A program made the position numbers and the translations under genes. A DNA stretch of 64,000 nucleotides, taken from an uncultured Lachnospiraceae bacterium. GTDB taxonomy: Bacteria > Bacillota > Clostridia > Lachnospirales > Lachnospiraceae. The stretch covers positions 478,115-542,114 of the forward strand of contig CAJTRA010000001.1 of the NCBI GenBank assembly GCA_910578345.1. Direction: 5' to 3'. Shown here piece by piece: positions 41,578 through 50,822 of this stretch (position 1 is its first letter; each line of letters begins with the position of its first letter). Below the pieces are notes generated by a model that saw only the letters and a program-made list of their open reading frames with translations, was not told the DNA's origin and did no database searches.

Positions 41578-42603
41578 TTACTTTCTATACAGATCATCTA
41601 ACTGTTTTTTCAACAGTTTTAAGTTTGTCACTACCTTCTCATAATCCATCCGCTTAGGTCCGATGATGCCGATCGTTCCTTTCATTCCCTCGTCTAATTC
41701 ATACGTCGCCGTCACAATACTGCAGTCCCGCATGCCCTGCACCGGCGTCTCACTGCCGATATAGACTTGAATGCCCGTATTGTTCTCATCTGCCAGATTG
41801 TCCTGGACCAGTTCACTTAAGAGCTGCTTCTCCTCAAACGTAGTGATCAATTCACTTGCCCGCTCATGATCAGCTAGCTCCGGGTACTTAAAGAAGTTCT
41901 TCGTACCGCTGGTGTAAATCTCCAGATCCTCATCTGCCTTGATTGCCTCAGCCACTGCGTCAATGACGCCCGCCACAATATCACTGTGAATCCCTGCCTG
42001 CTGTTTCATCGCTGAGATCATGCCCAGATTGATCTGTTCCATGGACAAACCATTCAGATGCGTATTCAGCAGAATATTCAGTTTGAGGAGCGTCTCATCG
42101 TTCAAGGCCTCCTCCACGGTCAGCATCGTGTTCTTAATCACGTTGCCTTCCACCACAATAACGGCCAGGATGTGGCTGCTGTCTACCCGCGACAACTGTA
42201 TGAATTTCAGTTTGTTGCGGTGATACTGTGGTGCGGAAACCATAGCGGCGTATTCTGTATTGTTTGCAAGCATTTTCGCCGCCTGTTTCAGGAGATGATC
42301 CATCTTATCTTCTTTCTCAAGAAGGATCTCCCGCATCTCCTCCACTTCCCGCTCTTTCTCTTCCATCATCTTATCCACATACAAACGATACCCACGGTCG
42401 GAAGGAATCCGGCCTGCCGATGTATGCGGCTGTAAGATGTAGCCCAGCTCTTCTAAATCTGCCATCTCATTGCGAATGGTCGCTGAACTCAGATTCAGAT
42501 CCGTGTATTTAGAGATCGTTCTGCTTCCTACCGGCTCACCCGTCTCTAAGTAAGTGCGGATGATGGCCTGCAATATTGTATATTTTCTTTCATCTAACTG
42601 CAT
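41578..42603 (-). CDS. hrcA: Heat-inducible transcription repressor HrcA
   Basis: Represses class I heat-shock genes by binding CIRCE; its activity is tuned by GroEL. The N-terminal winged helix is visible (TYLETGEPVGSRTISKY, SSATIRNEMADLEELGYI, HTSAGRIPSDRGYR), followed by the GAF-like dimerisation core. The length of 341 aa is normal. The first gene of the operon; a CIRCE operator lies 17 bp upstream of its start codon, so it is autoregulated. Confidence 0.97.
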   Translation of the reverse strand: MQLDERKYTILQAIIRTYLETGEPVGSRTISKYTDLNLSSATIRNEMADLEELGYILQPHTSAGRIPSDRGYRLYVDKMMEEKEREVEEMREILLEKEDKMDHLLKQAAKMLANNTEYAAMVSAPQYHRNKLKFIQLSRVDSSHILAVIVVEGNVIKNTMLTVEEALNDETLLKLNILLNTHLNGLSMEQINLGMISAMKQQAGIHSDIVAGVIDAVAEAIKADEDLEIYTSGTKNFFKYPELADHERASELITTFEEKQLLSELVQDNLADENNTGIQVYIGSETPVQGMRDCSIVTATYELDEGMKGTIGIIGPKRMDYEKVVTNLKLLKKQLDDLYRK

Positions 42604-42619
42604 ACCATTTCTCCTGTTG

Positions 42620-42646
42620 TTAGCACTCAGCTCCTTAGAGTGCTAA
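42620..42646. promoter_or_regulatory. CIRCE operator
   Basis: A perfect inverted repeat TTAGCACTC-N9-GAGTGCTAA, the HrcA binding site, between the promoter at 42661-42689 and the hrcA start codon. Confidence 0.98.
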
Positions 42647-42660
42647 CATCTTCTAGTAGT

Positions 42661-42689
42661 AAGTTATCACTTAAGATTTTTGTTGTCAA
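42661..42689 (-). promoter_or_regulatory. SigmaA promoter of the hrcA-grpE-dnaK-dnaJ operon
   Basis: -35 TTGACA (42684-42689), a 17-bp spacer and -10 TAACTT (42661-42666). Transcription would start just before the CIRCE element, so HrcA would block initiation or early elongation. Confidence 0.8.
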
Positions 42690-42736
42690 CATCTACATGC
42701 AAAAAAATTATTAAAAAAATATGAAAAAGAGAAATA

Positions 42737-42780
42737 ACAAAAAACAGTCAATCTGAGTATCCTTCTCAAATTGACTGTTC
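42737..42780 (-). terminator. Terminator after the DUF6465-like gene
   Basis: AACAGTCAATTTGAG pairs with CTCAGATTGACTGTT, a 15-bp stem with one G-T/A-C irregularity, followed by TTTTTG in the minus-strand transcript. Confidence 0.88.
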
Positions 42781-42845
42781 ATACACTGCTATTCTTCCCC
42801 TAGTCGAGGGAAAATATGTAATCGGTATTCAGGAGCCCGCGTATC

Positions 42846-43328
42846 CTAAATATTGAAGCTTCCTCTCACTTCACCGTTGATCACATAATAAACTACGTTT
42901 TCTTCCGGCTTCACATACAGCTCAACGCTCTTAAAGTCCTTCTCTGCCTGGTTCAGATCATACTGCCACACATCTTTGGCGATCTTGACCAATTCCTGCG
43001 TTGCATAAGATTTCCCTGAAAACTGGATGTGTACAGACTCCTGAACCTCCTCCTTCGCAGGAGCTTCCTTCTTAACAGTCTCTTTCTTCACAGGTGTCTT
43101 TTTAACAGTCTCCTTCTTCTCGGCTGTCTTCTTCTCTGCCGCAGGCTTTCTGCCCGGTTTCTTAGCAGGCTCTTTCTTCGCCTCCGCTGTCTTAGTCTCT
43201 TTCACTGCTTCTGTCTTTGCTGCAGGCGTTTCCTTCGCTGTCTTAACTTCGTCTGTCTTTGTATCTGCAACTTTAGCAGCTACCTCCTTAGCAGTCTCTG
43301 CTTTCACTGCTGTTTTCTTTGTTGCCAT
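42846..43328 (-). CDS. DUF6465-like protein with lysine/alanine-rich histone-like N-terminus
   Basis: A 160-aa protein in two parts. Residues 1 to about 98 are low-complexity Lys/Ala/Glu/Thr with KKTAEKKETVKKTP-type repeats and an AT-hook-like KKPGRKPA, reminiscent of histone H1 or AlgP-like tails. The C-terminal 60 residues (SVHIQFSGKSYATQELVKIAKDVWQYDL... to GEVRGSFNI) form a compact domain typical of Lachnospiraceae DUF6465 proteins. The function is unknown; nucleoid or nucleic-acid binding is inferred from the tail. The start at ATG 43326-43328 has AAGGAG 8 bp upstream. It has its own terminator. Confidence 0.8.
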   Translation of the reverse strand: MATKKTAVKAETAKEVAAKVADTKTDEVKTAKETPAAKTEAVKETKTAEAKKEPAKKPGRKPAAEKKTAEKKETVKKTPVKKETVKKEAPAKEEVQESVHIQFSGKSYATQELVKIAKDVWQYDLNQAEKDFKSVELYVKPEENVVYYVINGEVRGSFNI

Positions 43329-43657
43329 GAAAATTCTCCTTCCCACATGTCCGGACTCCCGGACGAAAAAAATGTTACCATATCTACCTTTTCATTTTCC
43401 CTAAATCCCTACACTCCGGGACTCTATGGGGATTCTAACGCAATACCAATGTACTGTCAATCAACAATCTGTAACAAATAGTTGCACTTTCCTCATACAT
43501 TTTATACGAAATGACATAAAAACAGCCTGCAAATCCCCATTTTATGCCGTTCCCACAGACTATGCCAAAGATCTGCACCAGGCGGTATCCGATCATATCC
43601 CTGTGTCCCGGCAGCGGAACAATCAACCGCTATAAAGGAACCGATGCGTAAAATCTC

Positions 43658-44482
43658 CTATAGAATAAAATATAGCAGCACCACTGCTCCCAGCACAATA
43701 CGATACCATCCGAAGACTTTAAAGTCGTGTTTCTTGATATAGCCCATCAAAAACCGGATCACAATCACAGATACCACAAAGGCCACTACCATACCTACCA
43801 GCAGAATCACGATCTCTGTCCCCGTGAAATCAAAACCAAACTTTACGACCTTGAGCAGGCTGGCTCCCAGCATTACAGGGATCGCTAAGAAGAACGTGAA
43901 CTCCGCCGCCACAGTCCTGGACACCCCGATCAGCAACGCTCCTACAATCGTCGCTCCCGATCTTGACGTCCCTGGAAAAACAGCCGCCAGCAGTTGGAAA
44001 ATACCGATCATCAGCGCTGTCTGATAGGTAATCTGTCCAAGCTCTGTGACTCTGGGCGTGCTATTCTTATTTCGGTTCTCTATGATGATAAACGCAATAC
44101 CAAAGACAATCAGTGCAATCGCTACACACCAGGGATTATAGAATAATGCGTCAAACACATCATCAAACGCCAGTCCAATCACGGCTGCCGGTATGCACGC
44201 CACCAGGATCTTAAACCACAGGATGAAAATATCTGTCTGTATCACTGGTTTTTCCCCGAAATGGAAGGGGAAGATTTTATTCCAGAATAAGAGCACCACC
44301 GCCAGGATCGCTCCTAGTTGTATGACTACCAGAAACATTTCCCAGAATTCTTCTGAGACATTCAACGTCACGAACTCATTTAAGAGGATCATGTGTCCGG
44401 TACTGCTGATCGGCAGCCATTCCGTAATTCCTTCCACAATGCCGAACAGTACTGCTTTCAGTATCTCTATTACACTTATCAT
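43658..44482 (-). CDS. uppP: Undecaprenyl-diphosphatase
   Basis: A membrane enzyme that dephosphorylates undecaprenyl pyrophosphate to recycle the lipid carrier for wall synthesis; overexpression confers bacitracin resistance. Signatures: GIVEGITEWLPISSTGHMILL near the N-terminus and PGTSRSGATIVGALLIGVSR in the second repeat, in a 274-aa, eight-helix protein. It is a separate transcription unit between the aminotransferase and DUF6465 genes. Confidence 0.96.
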   Translation of the reverse strand: MISVIEILKAVLFGIVEGITEWLPISSTGHMILLNEFVTLNVSEEFWEMFLVVIQLGAILAVVLLFWNKIFPFHFGEKPVIQTDIFILWFKILVACIPAAVIGLAFDDVFDALFYNPWCVAIALIVFGIAFIIIENRNKNSTPRVTELGQITYQTALMIGIFQLLAAVFPGTSRSGATIVGALLIGVSRTVAAEFTFFLAIPVMLGASLLKVVKFGFDFTGTEIVILLVGMVVAFVVSVIVIRFLMGYIKKHDFKVFGWYRIVLGAVVLLYFIL

Positions 44483-44542
44483 ATTCTTTACCGCCTCCTG
44501 TTATGCCGTTTCCTATATAAATCTTCTCATGGAACCGTTTTC

Positions 44543-45727
44543 TTAATACTCGTTTCTTACAAACCTTCTGAAAGCATCTAATGACCTCTCCACCTTCTTC
44601 GTGTCAATGCAGTATGCGATCCTGAAGTATCCTTCCACACCGAAACTGTCACTCGGCACAAGAATCAGATCATATTTCTTTGCTTTCTCACTGAACGAGA
44701 CGGCGTCTTTCTCCAATGCTTTCGGGAACATATAGAAAGTTCCTCCCGGTTTCACACACTCAAATCCCAATGCCGTCAGTTCCTGGTACAGTAAGTTCAT
44801 ATTCGTCTCATAGACTGTCAGGTCTGAGGTCAGTTCCAGCACTTCCGCCACCGCAAGCTGTATGATGGACGGCGGACAATTATGTCCTGTCCCCCTGGAG
44901 ATCTGGCTGCACATTGCACTGATCAGCTCAGCGTCTGTGCATTCCGGGTTCACCGCCACATATCCAATACGCTCTCCCGGTAACGACAGAGACTTCGAGA
45001 AAGAATAACACGAAAGCGTATTCGGATAAAACCTGGACGGATAGGGTGCGTCTACCCCTTCAAACACAATCTCTCTGTACGGTTCATCCGAGATCAGGAA
45101 AATATCATGTCCGTATTGCAGCGACTTCTCCGTCATGATCCGGGCAAGCTGCCTGATTGTCTCCGTTGAATACGCTGTACCGGACGGATTGTTCGGGGTA
45201 TTGATCAATACCGCCGCCACCTTCTTTGTAAGCATCTGCTCAAACGCTTCCAGATTGATCTGGAAATTCTCCGTATCTGCAGGAACCACTTTCAGCTGCG
45301 CGCCCGTCAGATTAATATACGGCCCATATTCCGGAAAATACGGTGCAAATGTCAGAATCTCGTCTCCCGGCTGACTCACACAGCGCACTGCATGGGCGAT
45401 CGCCCCCGCCGCTCCCGTCGTCATAAAGATATGGTTCCCCGTATACTGCATTCCAAATCTCTTGTTTAAGGATGCTGCTACTTTCTCCCGCACAGCAGGA
45501 ATTCCAAGACTCTGGCTGTATCCATGCAATTCCATAGGATCTTTCTCCTGCAGCAGGCGAATCATCGTGTCTGTAAACTGCTGCGGTGTCGGCACCGAAG
45601 GGTTGCCCAGACTGTAGTCAAACACATTCTCATATCCGATCTGCGCCCCTCTAACTGTCGCAAATTCCGACAACTGCCTGATCACTGATTTCCCCTGCAG
45701 CATATCTTTATACTTCTGTACAATCAT
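44543..45727 (-). CDS. PLP-dependent class I/II aminotransferase (aspartate aminotransferase-like)
   Basis: A fold type I aminotransferase, 394 aa. The substrate-site motif NTPNNPSGTAYS, ISDEPYREIVFEG, the PLP-lysine in CYSFSKSLSLPGERIGYVAV and the C-terminal GYFRIAYC are visible. The family covers aspartate, aromatic and branched-chain donors; substrate cannot be fixed from sequence. No pathway gene is adjacent. Confidence 0.9.
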   Translation of the reverse strand: MIVQKYKDMLQGKSVIRQLSEFATVRGAQIGYENVFDYSLGNPSVPTPQQFTDTMIRLLQEKDPMELHGYSQSLGIPAVREKVAASLNKRFGMQYTGNHIFMTTGAAGAIAHAVRCVSQPGDEILTFAPYFPEYGPYINLTGAQLKVVPADTENFQINLEAFEQMLTKKVAAVLINTPNNPSGTAYSTETIRQLARIMTEKSLQYGHDIFLISDEPYREIVFEGVDAPYPSRFYPNTLSCYSFSKSLSLPGERIGYVAVNPECTDAELISAMCSQISRGTGHNCPPSIIQLAVAEVLELTSDLTVYETNMNLLYQELTALGFECVKPGGTFYMFPKALEKDAVSFSEKAKKYDLILVPSDSFGVEGYFRIAYCIDTKKVERSLDAFRRFVRNEY

Positions 45728-45773
45728 ATTCTCTTATCCTGCCTTTCATGCCGTTTGTTTTTCTTCATATAAT

Positions 45774-45808
45774 AACACACAGGCTGTTTCATACGCAACC
45801 TGTGTGTT
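45774..45808 (-). terminator. Terminator after the GH36 gene
   Basis: AACACACAGG pairs perfectly with CCTGTGTGTT across a 15-nt loop. The minus-strand side is followed by ATTATATG, so the T-run is weak; it may function in both directions. Confidence 0.6.
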
Positions 45809-45878
45809 CTATTATCGTTTCTTATGGATAACGATCCTGCCGCCGTCTGCGCCGCATCCTGCATGAACGTTATGCTTA

Positions 45879-48089
45879 CTACTTCCTCACCAGATGTATC
45901 AGCCTGCCCTGGAAGTCCCCATTCAATACGGGAATATTAATTCCTGCATAGTGCAGCGTATCTCCATGGTACTCCGTCTGTGCGATCTCCGGCCAATCCT
46001 GCGCATTCTCGATCACATAACAAGCCGTCTTGTCGAGTCCCGGAATCCGAATACGTCTGCTGTGGAAATTCGGCCTGTTCAACACCTGAATATAAGTGAC
46101 AAGCGCCTCACTCTTATCCTTCGCTACTACTTCAAAGCAGTCATAATAATGATTTTCTGCGTAATGCGCGATCCGGTAATAATCTCCTTCGCGTACCAGA
46201 TCGTTATATTTGTGATACATTGCCACCTGATCCGGAATCTTACCCTGCTCTTCCTTCGCAATCTTCGTCACATCCAATTCATACCCAAAGGTTCCTGCCA
46301 GCGCCACATACCCTCTCGTCTCAAAAGGCGTCGTCCTGCCAAGTGCATGATTCGGACAATCCGAAACGTGTGCTCCCATGGTTGACAGCGGGTAGATCAT
46401 CGCCGTACCTGCCTGAATGGAAAGGCGTTCCACCGCGTCCGTGTCGTCAGAACACCAGATCTGCGGACTGTAGTACAACATACCCGGATCAAATCTTGCG
46501 CCGCCGGCGGAGCAGTTCTCTAACAGTAAGTACGGGAATTCTTTCGTCATCCTGTCCTGAAGCTCGTAGACTGCGAGTACCTGTCTGTGATACAGTTCCC
46601 CCTGCCTGTCTGCCGGAAGTCCGCAGCTTCCCATATCGGAAAGCTGTCTGTTCATATCCCATTTCACATACTCAATATTGGAGCTGCGAAGAACAGCGGC
46701 AATCATCTCATAAACATAGTCTCTTACTTCCTGTCTGGTCAGATCCAATACATATTGGTTTCTGGCAAGACTGCCTGTCCTTCCCGGAACCGCAAACGCC
46801 CAATCCGGGTGCTCACGATACAGATTGGAATCCGGGGAGATCATCTCCGGTTCCAGCCAGATCCCGAATTTCATCCCCAGTTTATTCACTTCATCCACCA
46901 AATACTTCAGGCCGCCTTTCAGCTTGTCCTCGTTGACCTGCCAGTCGCCCAGGCTTGTATTATCATCATTTCTGCAGCCGAACCAGCCGTCGTCCATGAC
47001 CAGCATCTCAATCCCAAGTGCAGAAGCTTCCTTCGCAATCGCAAGCAGCTTATCCGTATCAAAGTCAAAATACGTCGCCTCCCAGTTATTGATCAGAATC
47101 GGACGTTTCTTATTCCGGTACTCACCTCTGATCAGATGGGTGCGGTACAGATCATGAAACGTTCTCGTCATACCGCCGATGCCTTCCGCCGAATACACAC
47201 AGATCACCTCCGGCGCCTGGAAAGAATCTCCCGGTTCCAGCTTCCAGCTAAAGTCCTGAGGATGAATCCCCATAAGCGCTCTCATGCTGCCAAATTGGCT
47301 CATCTCAATCTGCGCCATGAAATTACCGGAATACACGAAATGCATCGCATAGATTTCTCCCGTCTCCTCAGTCGTCGTCCTGCTCTTCCACGCCATGAAG
47401 GGATGTTCCTGATGACTGGATTCCCCTCTGACCGAAGATACGCCCTGCTTTCCCCTCATGACCGGACGTGTCTGGATGATGCGTTCTCTTCCCCAGGAGC
47501 CGTGCAGCGTGATCATCTCATAATCCTCGTTGTCCATATCGATACAAGCTGATAATACTTTCGTCAGATAGACAGCTTCCGCCGACTGATTCACAATCCT
47601 CACACTTCTTGCTATCGCATCGCTGTCTGCAAATATGCTGTAAGATAAAACAACCTGCAGATGCAGCACAGGATCCTCACACGTAATCTCCAGCGTCTTA
47701 CATGCATCCTCCTGCGCAAATGTGGCAGGCAGCCCGGCAAGCGCCTCCTTGCCGTTGTAGATCCTATGCGACACATAGGACAAAGACACCGCCGTATGAC
47801 CCTTCAGCGTCTTTACCGTCAGCGTCCCTTCCCGGTAGTCTCCCAATCCATGACCCGTATACTCCATCGGAAATGTGTCCAGGAACGAGGTTCTTTCTCT
47901 GTTATTCCGGGACGGCACATAGGGCGCCTCATCTGTCCGCATCAAATAAACCAGATCATCCTCCGCCAGCTTTCTTCCATAATAAATATGTCCGAGGAAA
48001 TTCTCCTCATCCACAATCCCGATACAGTAACTGGTATGTTCCGTATCTATTTTGAATACTCTGTTTTTCTCATGATAACCAATCTGCAT
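45879..48089 (-). CDS. Alpha-galactosidase, glycoside hydrolase family 36
   Basis: Cleaves terminal alpha-1,6-galactose from raffinose-type sugars and galactomannans. The 736-aa, multi-domain architecture is typical of tetrameric cytoplasmic GH36 enzymes. The nucleophile is Asp478 in EYVKWDMNRQLS, and the acid/base is about Asp548 in WCSDDTDAVERL. ILINNWEATYFDF, MLVMDDGWFGCRNDD and GIWLEPEMISPDS are family hallmarks. No signal peptide is present. No transporter or regulator for raffinose is adjacent, and the gene is its own unit divergent from pyk. Confidence 0.95.
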   Translation of the reverse strand: MQIGYHEKNRVFKIDTEHTSYCIGIVDEENFLGHIYYGRKLAEDDLVYLMRTDEAPYVPSRNNRERTSFLDTFPMEYTGHGLGDYREGTLTVKTLKGHTAVSLSYVSHRIYNGKEALAGLPATFAQEDACKTLEITCEDPVLHLQVVLSYSIFADSDAIARSVRIVNQSAEAVYLTKVLSACIDMDNEDYEMITLHGSWGRERIIQTRPVMRGKQGVSSVRGESSHQEHPFMAWKSRTTTEETGEIYAMHFVYSGNFMAQIEMSQFGSMRALMGIHPQDFSWKLEPGDSFQAPEVICVYSAEGIGGMTRTFHDLYRTHLIRGEYRNKKRPILINNWEATYFDFDTDKLLAIAKEASALGIEMLVMDDGWFGCRNDDNTSLGDWQVNEDKLKGGLKYLVDEVNKLGMKFGIWLEPEMISPDSNLYREHPDWAFAVPGRTGSLARNQYVLDLTRQEVRDYVYEMIAAVLRSSNIEYVKWDMNRQLSDMGSCGLPADRQGELYHRQVLAVYELQDRMTKEFPYLLLENCSAGGARFDPGMLYYSPQIWCSDDTDAVERLSIQAGTAMIYPLSTMGAHVSDCPNHALGRTTPFETRGYVALAGTFGYELDVTKIAKEEQGKIPDQVAMYHKYNDLVREGDYYRIAHYAENHYYDCFEVVAKDKSEALVTYIQVLNRPNFHSRRIRIPGLDKTACYVIENAQDWPEIAQTEYHGDTLHYAGINIPVLNGDFQGRLIHLVRK

Positions 48090-48377
48090 GAATCATTCCT
48101 CTCCTTTTTTCTTAAGACTTTTCTGCCTTCCGGCCTTCTCGCACTCACCGCCCACTGCCAGGCAGAACTTTATTTTTTTATTATAGCAGTATCCCTTCCT
48201 TTATGGAAGCGTATTATTTTGAAATCAAATACAGGAAGGATCAGTGAAAAGAAAGAAAAATAAAGCATAATCTTAACAGCCCCATTTCTTGTTACCACTC
48301 TGTTGAATATGATAGGATAAATACGATAAAAATAGTACTTAGACTCTCAAGTCTATTATTTCAACAAGGAGGCATCT
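48090..48377. promoter_or_regulatory. Divergent GH36/pyk intergenic region
   Basis: 288 bp. For pyk a candidate promoter is TTGTTA - 18 bp - TAGGAT (about 48291-48320), and AAGGAGG lies 6 bp before the pyk ATG. A short stem AGACT-ctca-AGTCT is in the leader. I see no clear cre or operator for the GH36 gene. Confidence 0.4.
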
Positions 48378-49793
48378 ATGAGAAAAACAAAGATCGTATG
48401 TACCCTGGGTCCATCTACAGACAATGAAGATATCTTACGGCAGATGATGTTAGCCGGTATGAATGTTGCAAGATGCAATTTTTCCCACGGAACTTATGAA
48501 GACCATCAAAGAAGAATGGATCTGGTGAAGAAGCTACGCCATGAAGTGGGCAGACCGATCGCTATTCTGTTAGATACCAAAGGTCCCGAAGTGCGTGTCA
48601 AGAATTTCAAAGAAGGAAAAGCCGTTCTGGAAGAAGGGCAGCTATTTACCCTGACCGTAGACGAAGTAGACGGAACGAAAGACAAGGTCAGCGTAACGTA
48701 TGACCGCCTCTATGAAGATCTCGAAATCGGCATGCGCGTTCTGATCGACGACGGTCTGATCGAAATGCAGGTCGAGCAGATTGATCAGCGAAATGTCGTC
48801 TGCCGCGTGATCAACGGAGGGGTTGTCTCCAATCATAAAGGCGTCAATATACCGGACGTCGATCTCTCCATGCCTTATATCAGCGATAAAGACCGTGAAG
48901 ATATTCTTTTCGGGATCAGCCAGGGAGTCGATTTCATCGCTGCCTCTTTCGTCCAGAAGAAAGAAGATATCCTGCTGCTCCGCAGACTGCTTGAGAAAAA
49001 TGGCGGCGCTGATATCAAGATTATCTCCAAAATAGAAAATAAACAAGGCGTTAGCAATATTGATGAGATCATCGACGTATCTGACGGGATCATGGTCGCC
49101 CGTGGTGACATGGGCGTGGAGATTCCCTATGAGGAAGTCCCCGTCATTCAGAAGAAGATCATCAAGAAAGTATACCAAGCCGGAAAACACGTGATCACGG
49201 CGACCCAGATGTTGGAATCCATGATCAAGAACCCCCGTCCCACCAGAGCCGAGACGACTGACGTCGCTAACGCTGTATACGATGGCACCAGCGCCGTCAT
49301 GCTTTCTGGCGAAACCGCGGCAGGCGCCTATCCGGTGGAAGCCGTCAGGACGATGGTGCGGATCGCGGAGCGGACCGAACAGGATGTAGACTATCGCAAA
49401 CGCTTCTACCAGAGTAAACGGCAGGCTGACGCCGATGTGACCAACGCTATTTGCCACGCTACCTGCACCACTGCCCTTGATCTGAATGCCAAAGCTATCG
49501 TGACAGTCACCAAATCCGGTAAATCTGCAAGGATGCTCTCCCAGTACCGGCCGGAAAGCGATATCATCAGTTGTGCCACTACCGAGAGAGTTTGCCGTCA
49601 GCTTTCCCTTGCCTGGGGTGTCACCCCACTTGTGATCCGGGAAGAGAAAGAAGTCTTCCATCTCTTTGACAAGGCGATCCAGGCTGCCGTCAAGATGAAG
49701 CTGCTGGAAGCCGGCGACCTAACCGTTATCACTTCCGGTGTACCGATCGGCGTATCCGGCACCACAAACATGATGAAGGTACAGATCGTGTAA
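48378..49793 (+). CDS. pyk: Pyruvate kinase
   Basis: Final ATP-forming step of glycolysis. It starts MRKTKIVCTLGPSTDNEDIL and contains the active-site motif IISKIENKQGVSNIDEII, then GIMVARGDMGVEIPYEEVP and TATQMLESMIKNPRPTRAE. At 471 aa it ends with the allosteric domain and lacks the C-terminal PEP-utiliser-like extension found in Bacillus and many clostridia. A strong AAGGAGG precedes the start. It is an isolated plus-strand gene. Confidence 0.97.
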   Translation: MRKTKIVCTLGPSTDNEDILRQMMLAGMNVARCNFSHGTYEDHQRRMDLVKKLRHEVGRPIAILLDTKGPEVRVKNFKEGKAVLEEGQLFTLTVDEVDGTKDKVSVTYDRLYEDLEIGMRVLIDDGLIEMQVEQIDQRNVVCRVINGGVVSNHKGVNIPDVDLSMPYISDKDREDILFGISQGVDFIAASFVQKKEDILLLRRLLEKNGGADIKIISKIENKQGVSNIDEIIDVSDGIMVARGDMGVEIPYEEVPVIQKKIIKKVYQAGKHVITATQMLESMIKNPRPTRAETTDVANAVYDGTSAVMLSGETAAGAYPVEAVRTMVRIAERTEQDVDYRKRFYQSKRQADADVTNAICHATCTTALDLNAKAIVTVTKSGKSARMLSQYRPESDIISCATTERVCRQLSLAWGVTPLVIREEKEVFHLFDKAIQAAVKMKLLEAGDLTVITSGVPIGVSGTTNMMKVQIV

Positions 49794-49795
49794 CC

Positions 49796-50764
49796 TCACA
49801 AAAACAAGCTCACCACCGGGATCGTCACCAGACTGAGTACTGTAGTCAGGATGATCCCCTGGGAGATTGTGTCTGTCTCCACATGAAGCTGCTTCGAAAG
49901 CATGAGCGGCATATTTCCGGCAGGAACGGCAAGCATCAATACCGTAGTGTGAAGCAGCAGCTCACTTTCCAGAAAAGGCCGCAGAAGCAGGATACAGCCA
50001 ATCGGCAGCAGGATCTGCCGCAGGAGAATAAATCCATACAGCCTCGGATGGGAGAAAATATCCCTGAGCGTCATCTGCGCTACCGAAACACCAAGGACAA
50101 GCATAGACAGAAATGTCGTCGTCTGCCCAATATAAGTAAGCGTCGAGGAAAGAACCTGCGGTGCATGAAAGTCGCTCAAATAGAGGAAGATCGTTGCTGC
50201 CGCCGAGATCGTTCCCACATTGATCAGTTTCTTCCAGCGGGCATTTTGTCGTGGACCAGACGCCTCTTCAGACAGTTCCTCCTGTCCTCCGGCAGTCTGC
50301 CGTATAGCCGCTCTCTGCAGGATTGACATTCCAAACGTATAGATCAGCACATTAAAGAGCAGGTTGTAAATCGATACAAAGATCAGTGATTCCGTTCCAA
50401 GCACAGCCGATGCAAGCGGAATGCCGATAAATCCTACATTGCCAAAGACCGTCAGCATCTGATAAGCATAATGACAGCGATCCGGCACCCGGAGAATATA
50501 AGGGAGCAGGAAACTGGCCGCGATCAGGACCGCATAAATGACAAGATCCACCGTCAGCGCTCTGCCTAATTCCTGTAAAGACACTTTAGGACCTTCACGC
50601 AGCGCACTGCAGATCAATAATGCCGGATTGGTCAGATTCACAATCAAACCGGAAAACTGTCTCGCCGTCATTTCAGACAACATTTCTCTCTTATACAAAA
50701 GCATTCCCATCAGGATCAAAATAAAGATGATCATCATCTGCTGAATTACCACCGAGATACTCAT
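49796..50764 (-). CDS. AEC family transporter (auxin efflux carrier-like)
   Basis: A 322-aa membrane protein with about ten helices in two inverted halves. It has the N-terminal SVVIQQMMIIFILILMGMLLY, a conserved NPALLICSAL near residue 50, an NVGFIGIPLA motif in helix 4, and PAGNMPLMLSKQL near the C-terminus. The family includes malate, other dicarboxylate and auxin-like exporters; the substrate is not determinable. It converges on pyk with a 2-bp gap, so transcription from each strand may interfere. Confidence 0.9.
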   Translation of the reverse strand: MSISVVIQQMMIIFILILMGMLLYKREMLSEMTARQFSGLIVNLTNPALLICSALREGPKVSLQELGRALTVDLVIYAVLIAASFLLPYILRVPDRCHYAYQMLTVFGNVGFIGIPLASAVLGTESLIFVSIYNLLFNVLIYTFGMSILQRAAIRQTAGGQEELSEEASGPRQNARWKKLINVGTISAAATIFLYLSDFHAPQVLSSTLTYIGQTTTFLSMLVLGVSVAQMTLRDIFSHPRLYGFILLRQILLPIGCILLLRPFLESELLLHTTVLMLAVPAGNMPLMLSKQLHVETDTISQGIILTTVLSLVTIPVVSLFL

Positions 50765-50822
50765 AGAAATCCCCCCTGCATATCACAGTCCAGTTCATGC
50801 TGCCACAAACTGGACTGTGCTC

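Noticed and set aside
48642..49661. 339-codon minus-strand frame inside pyk
   Set aside because: It lies entirely opposite pyruvate kinase and shows no family features.
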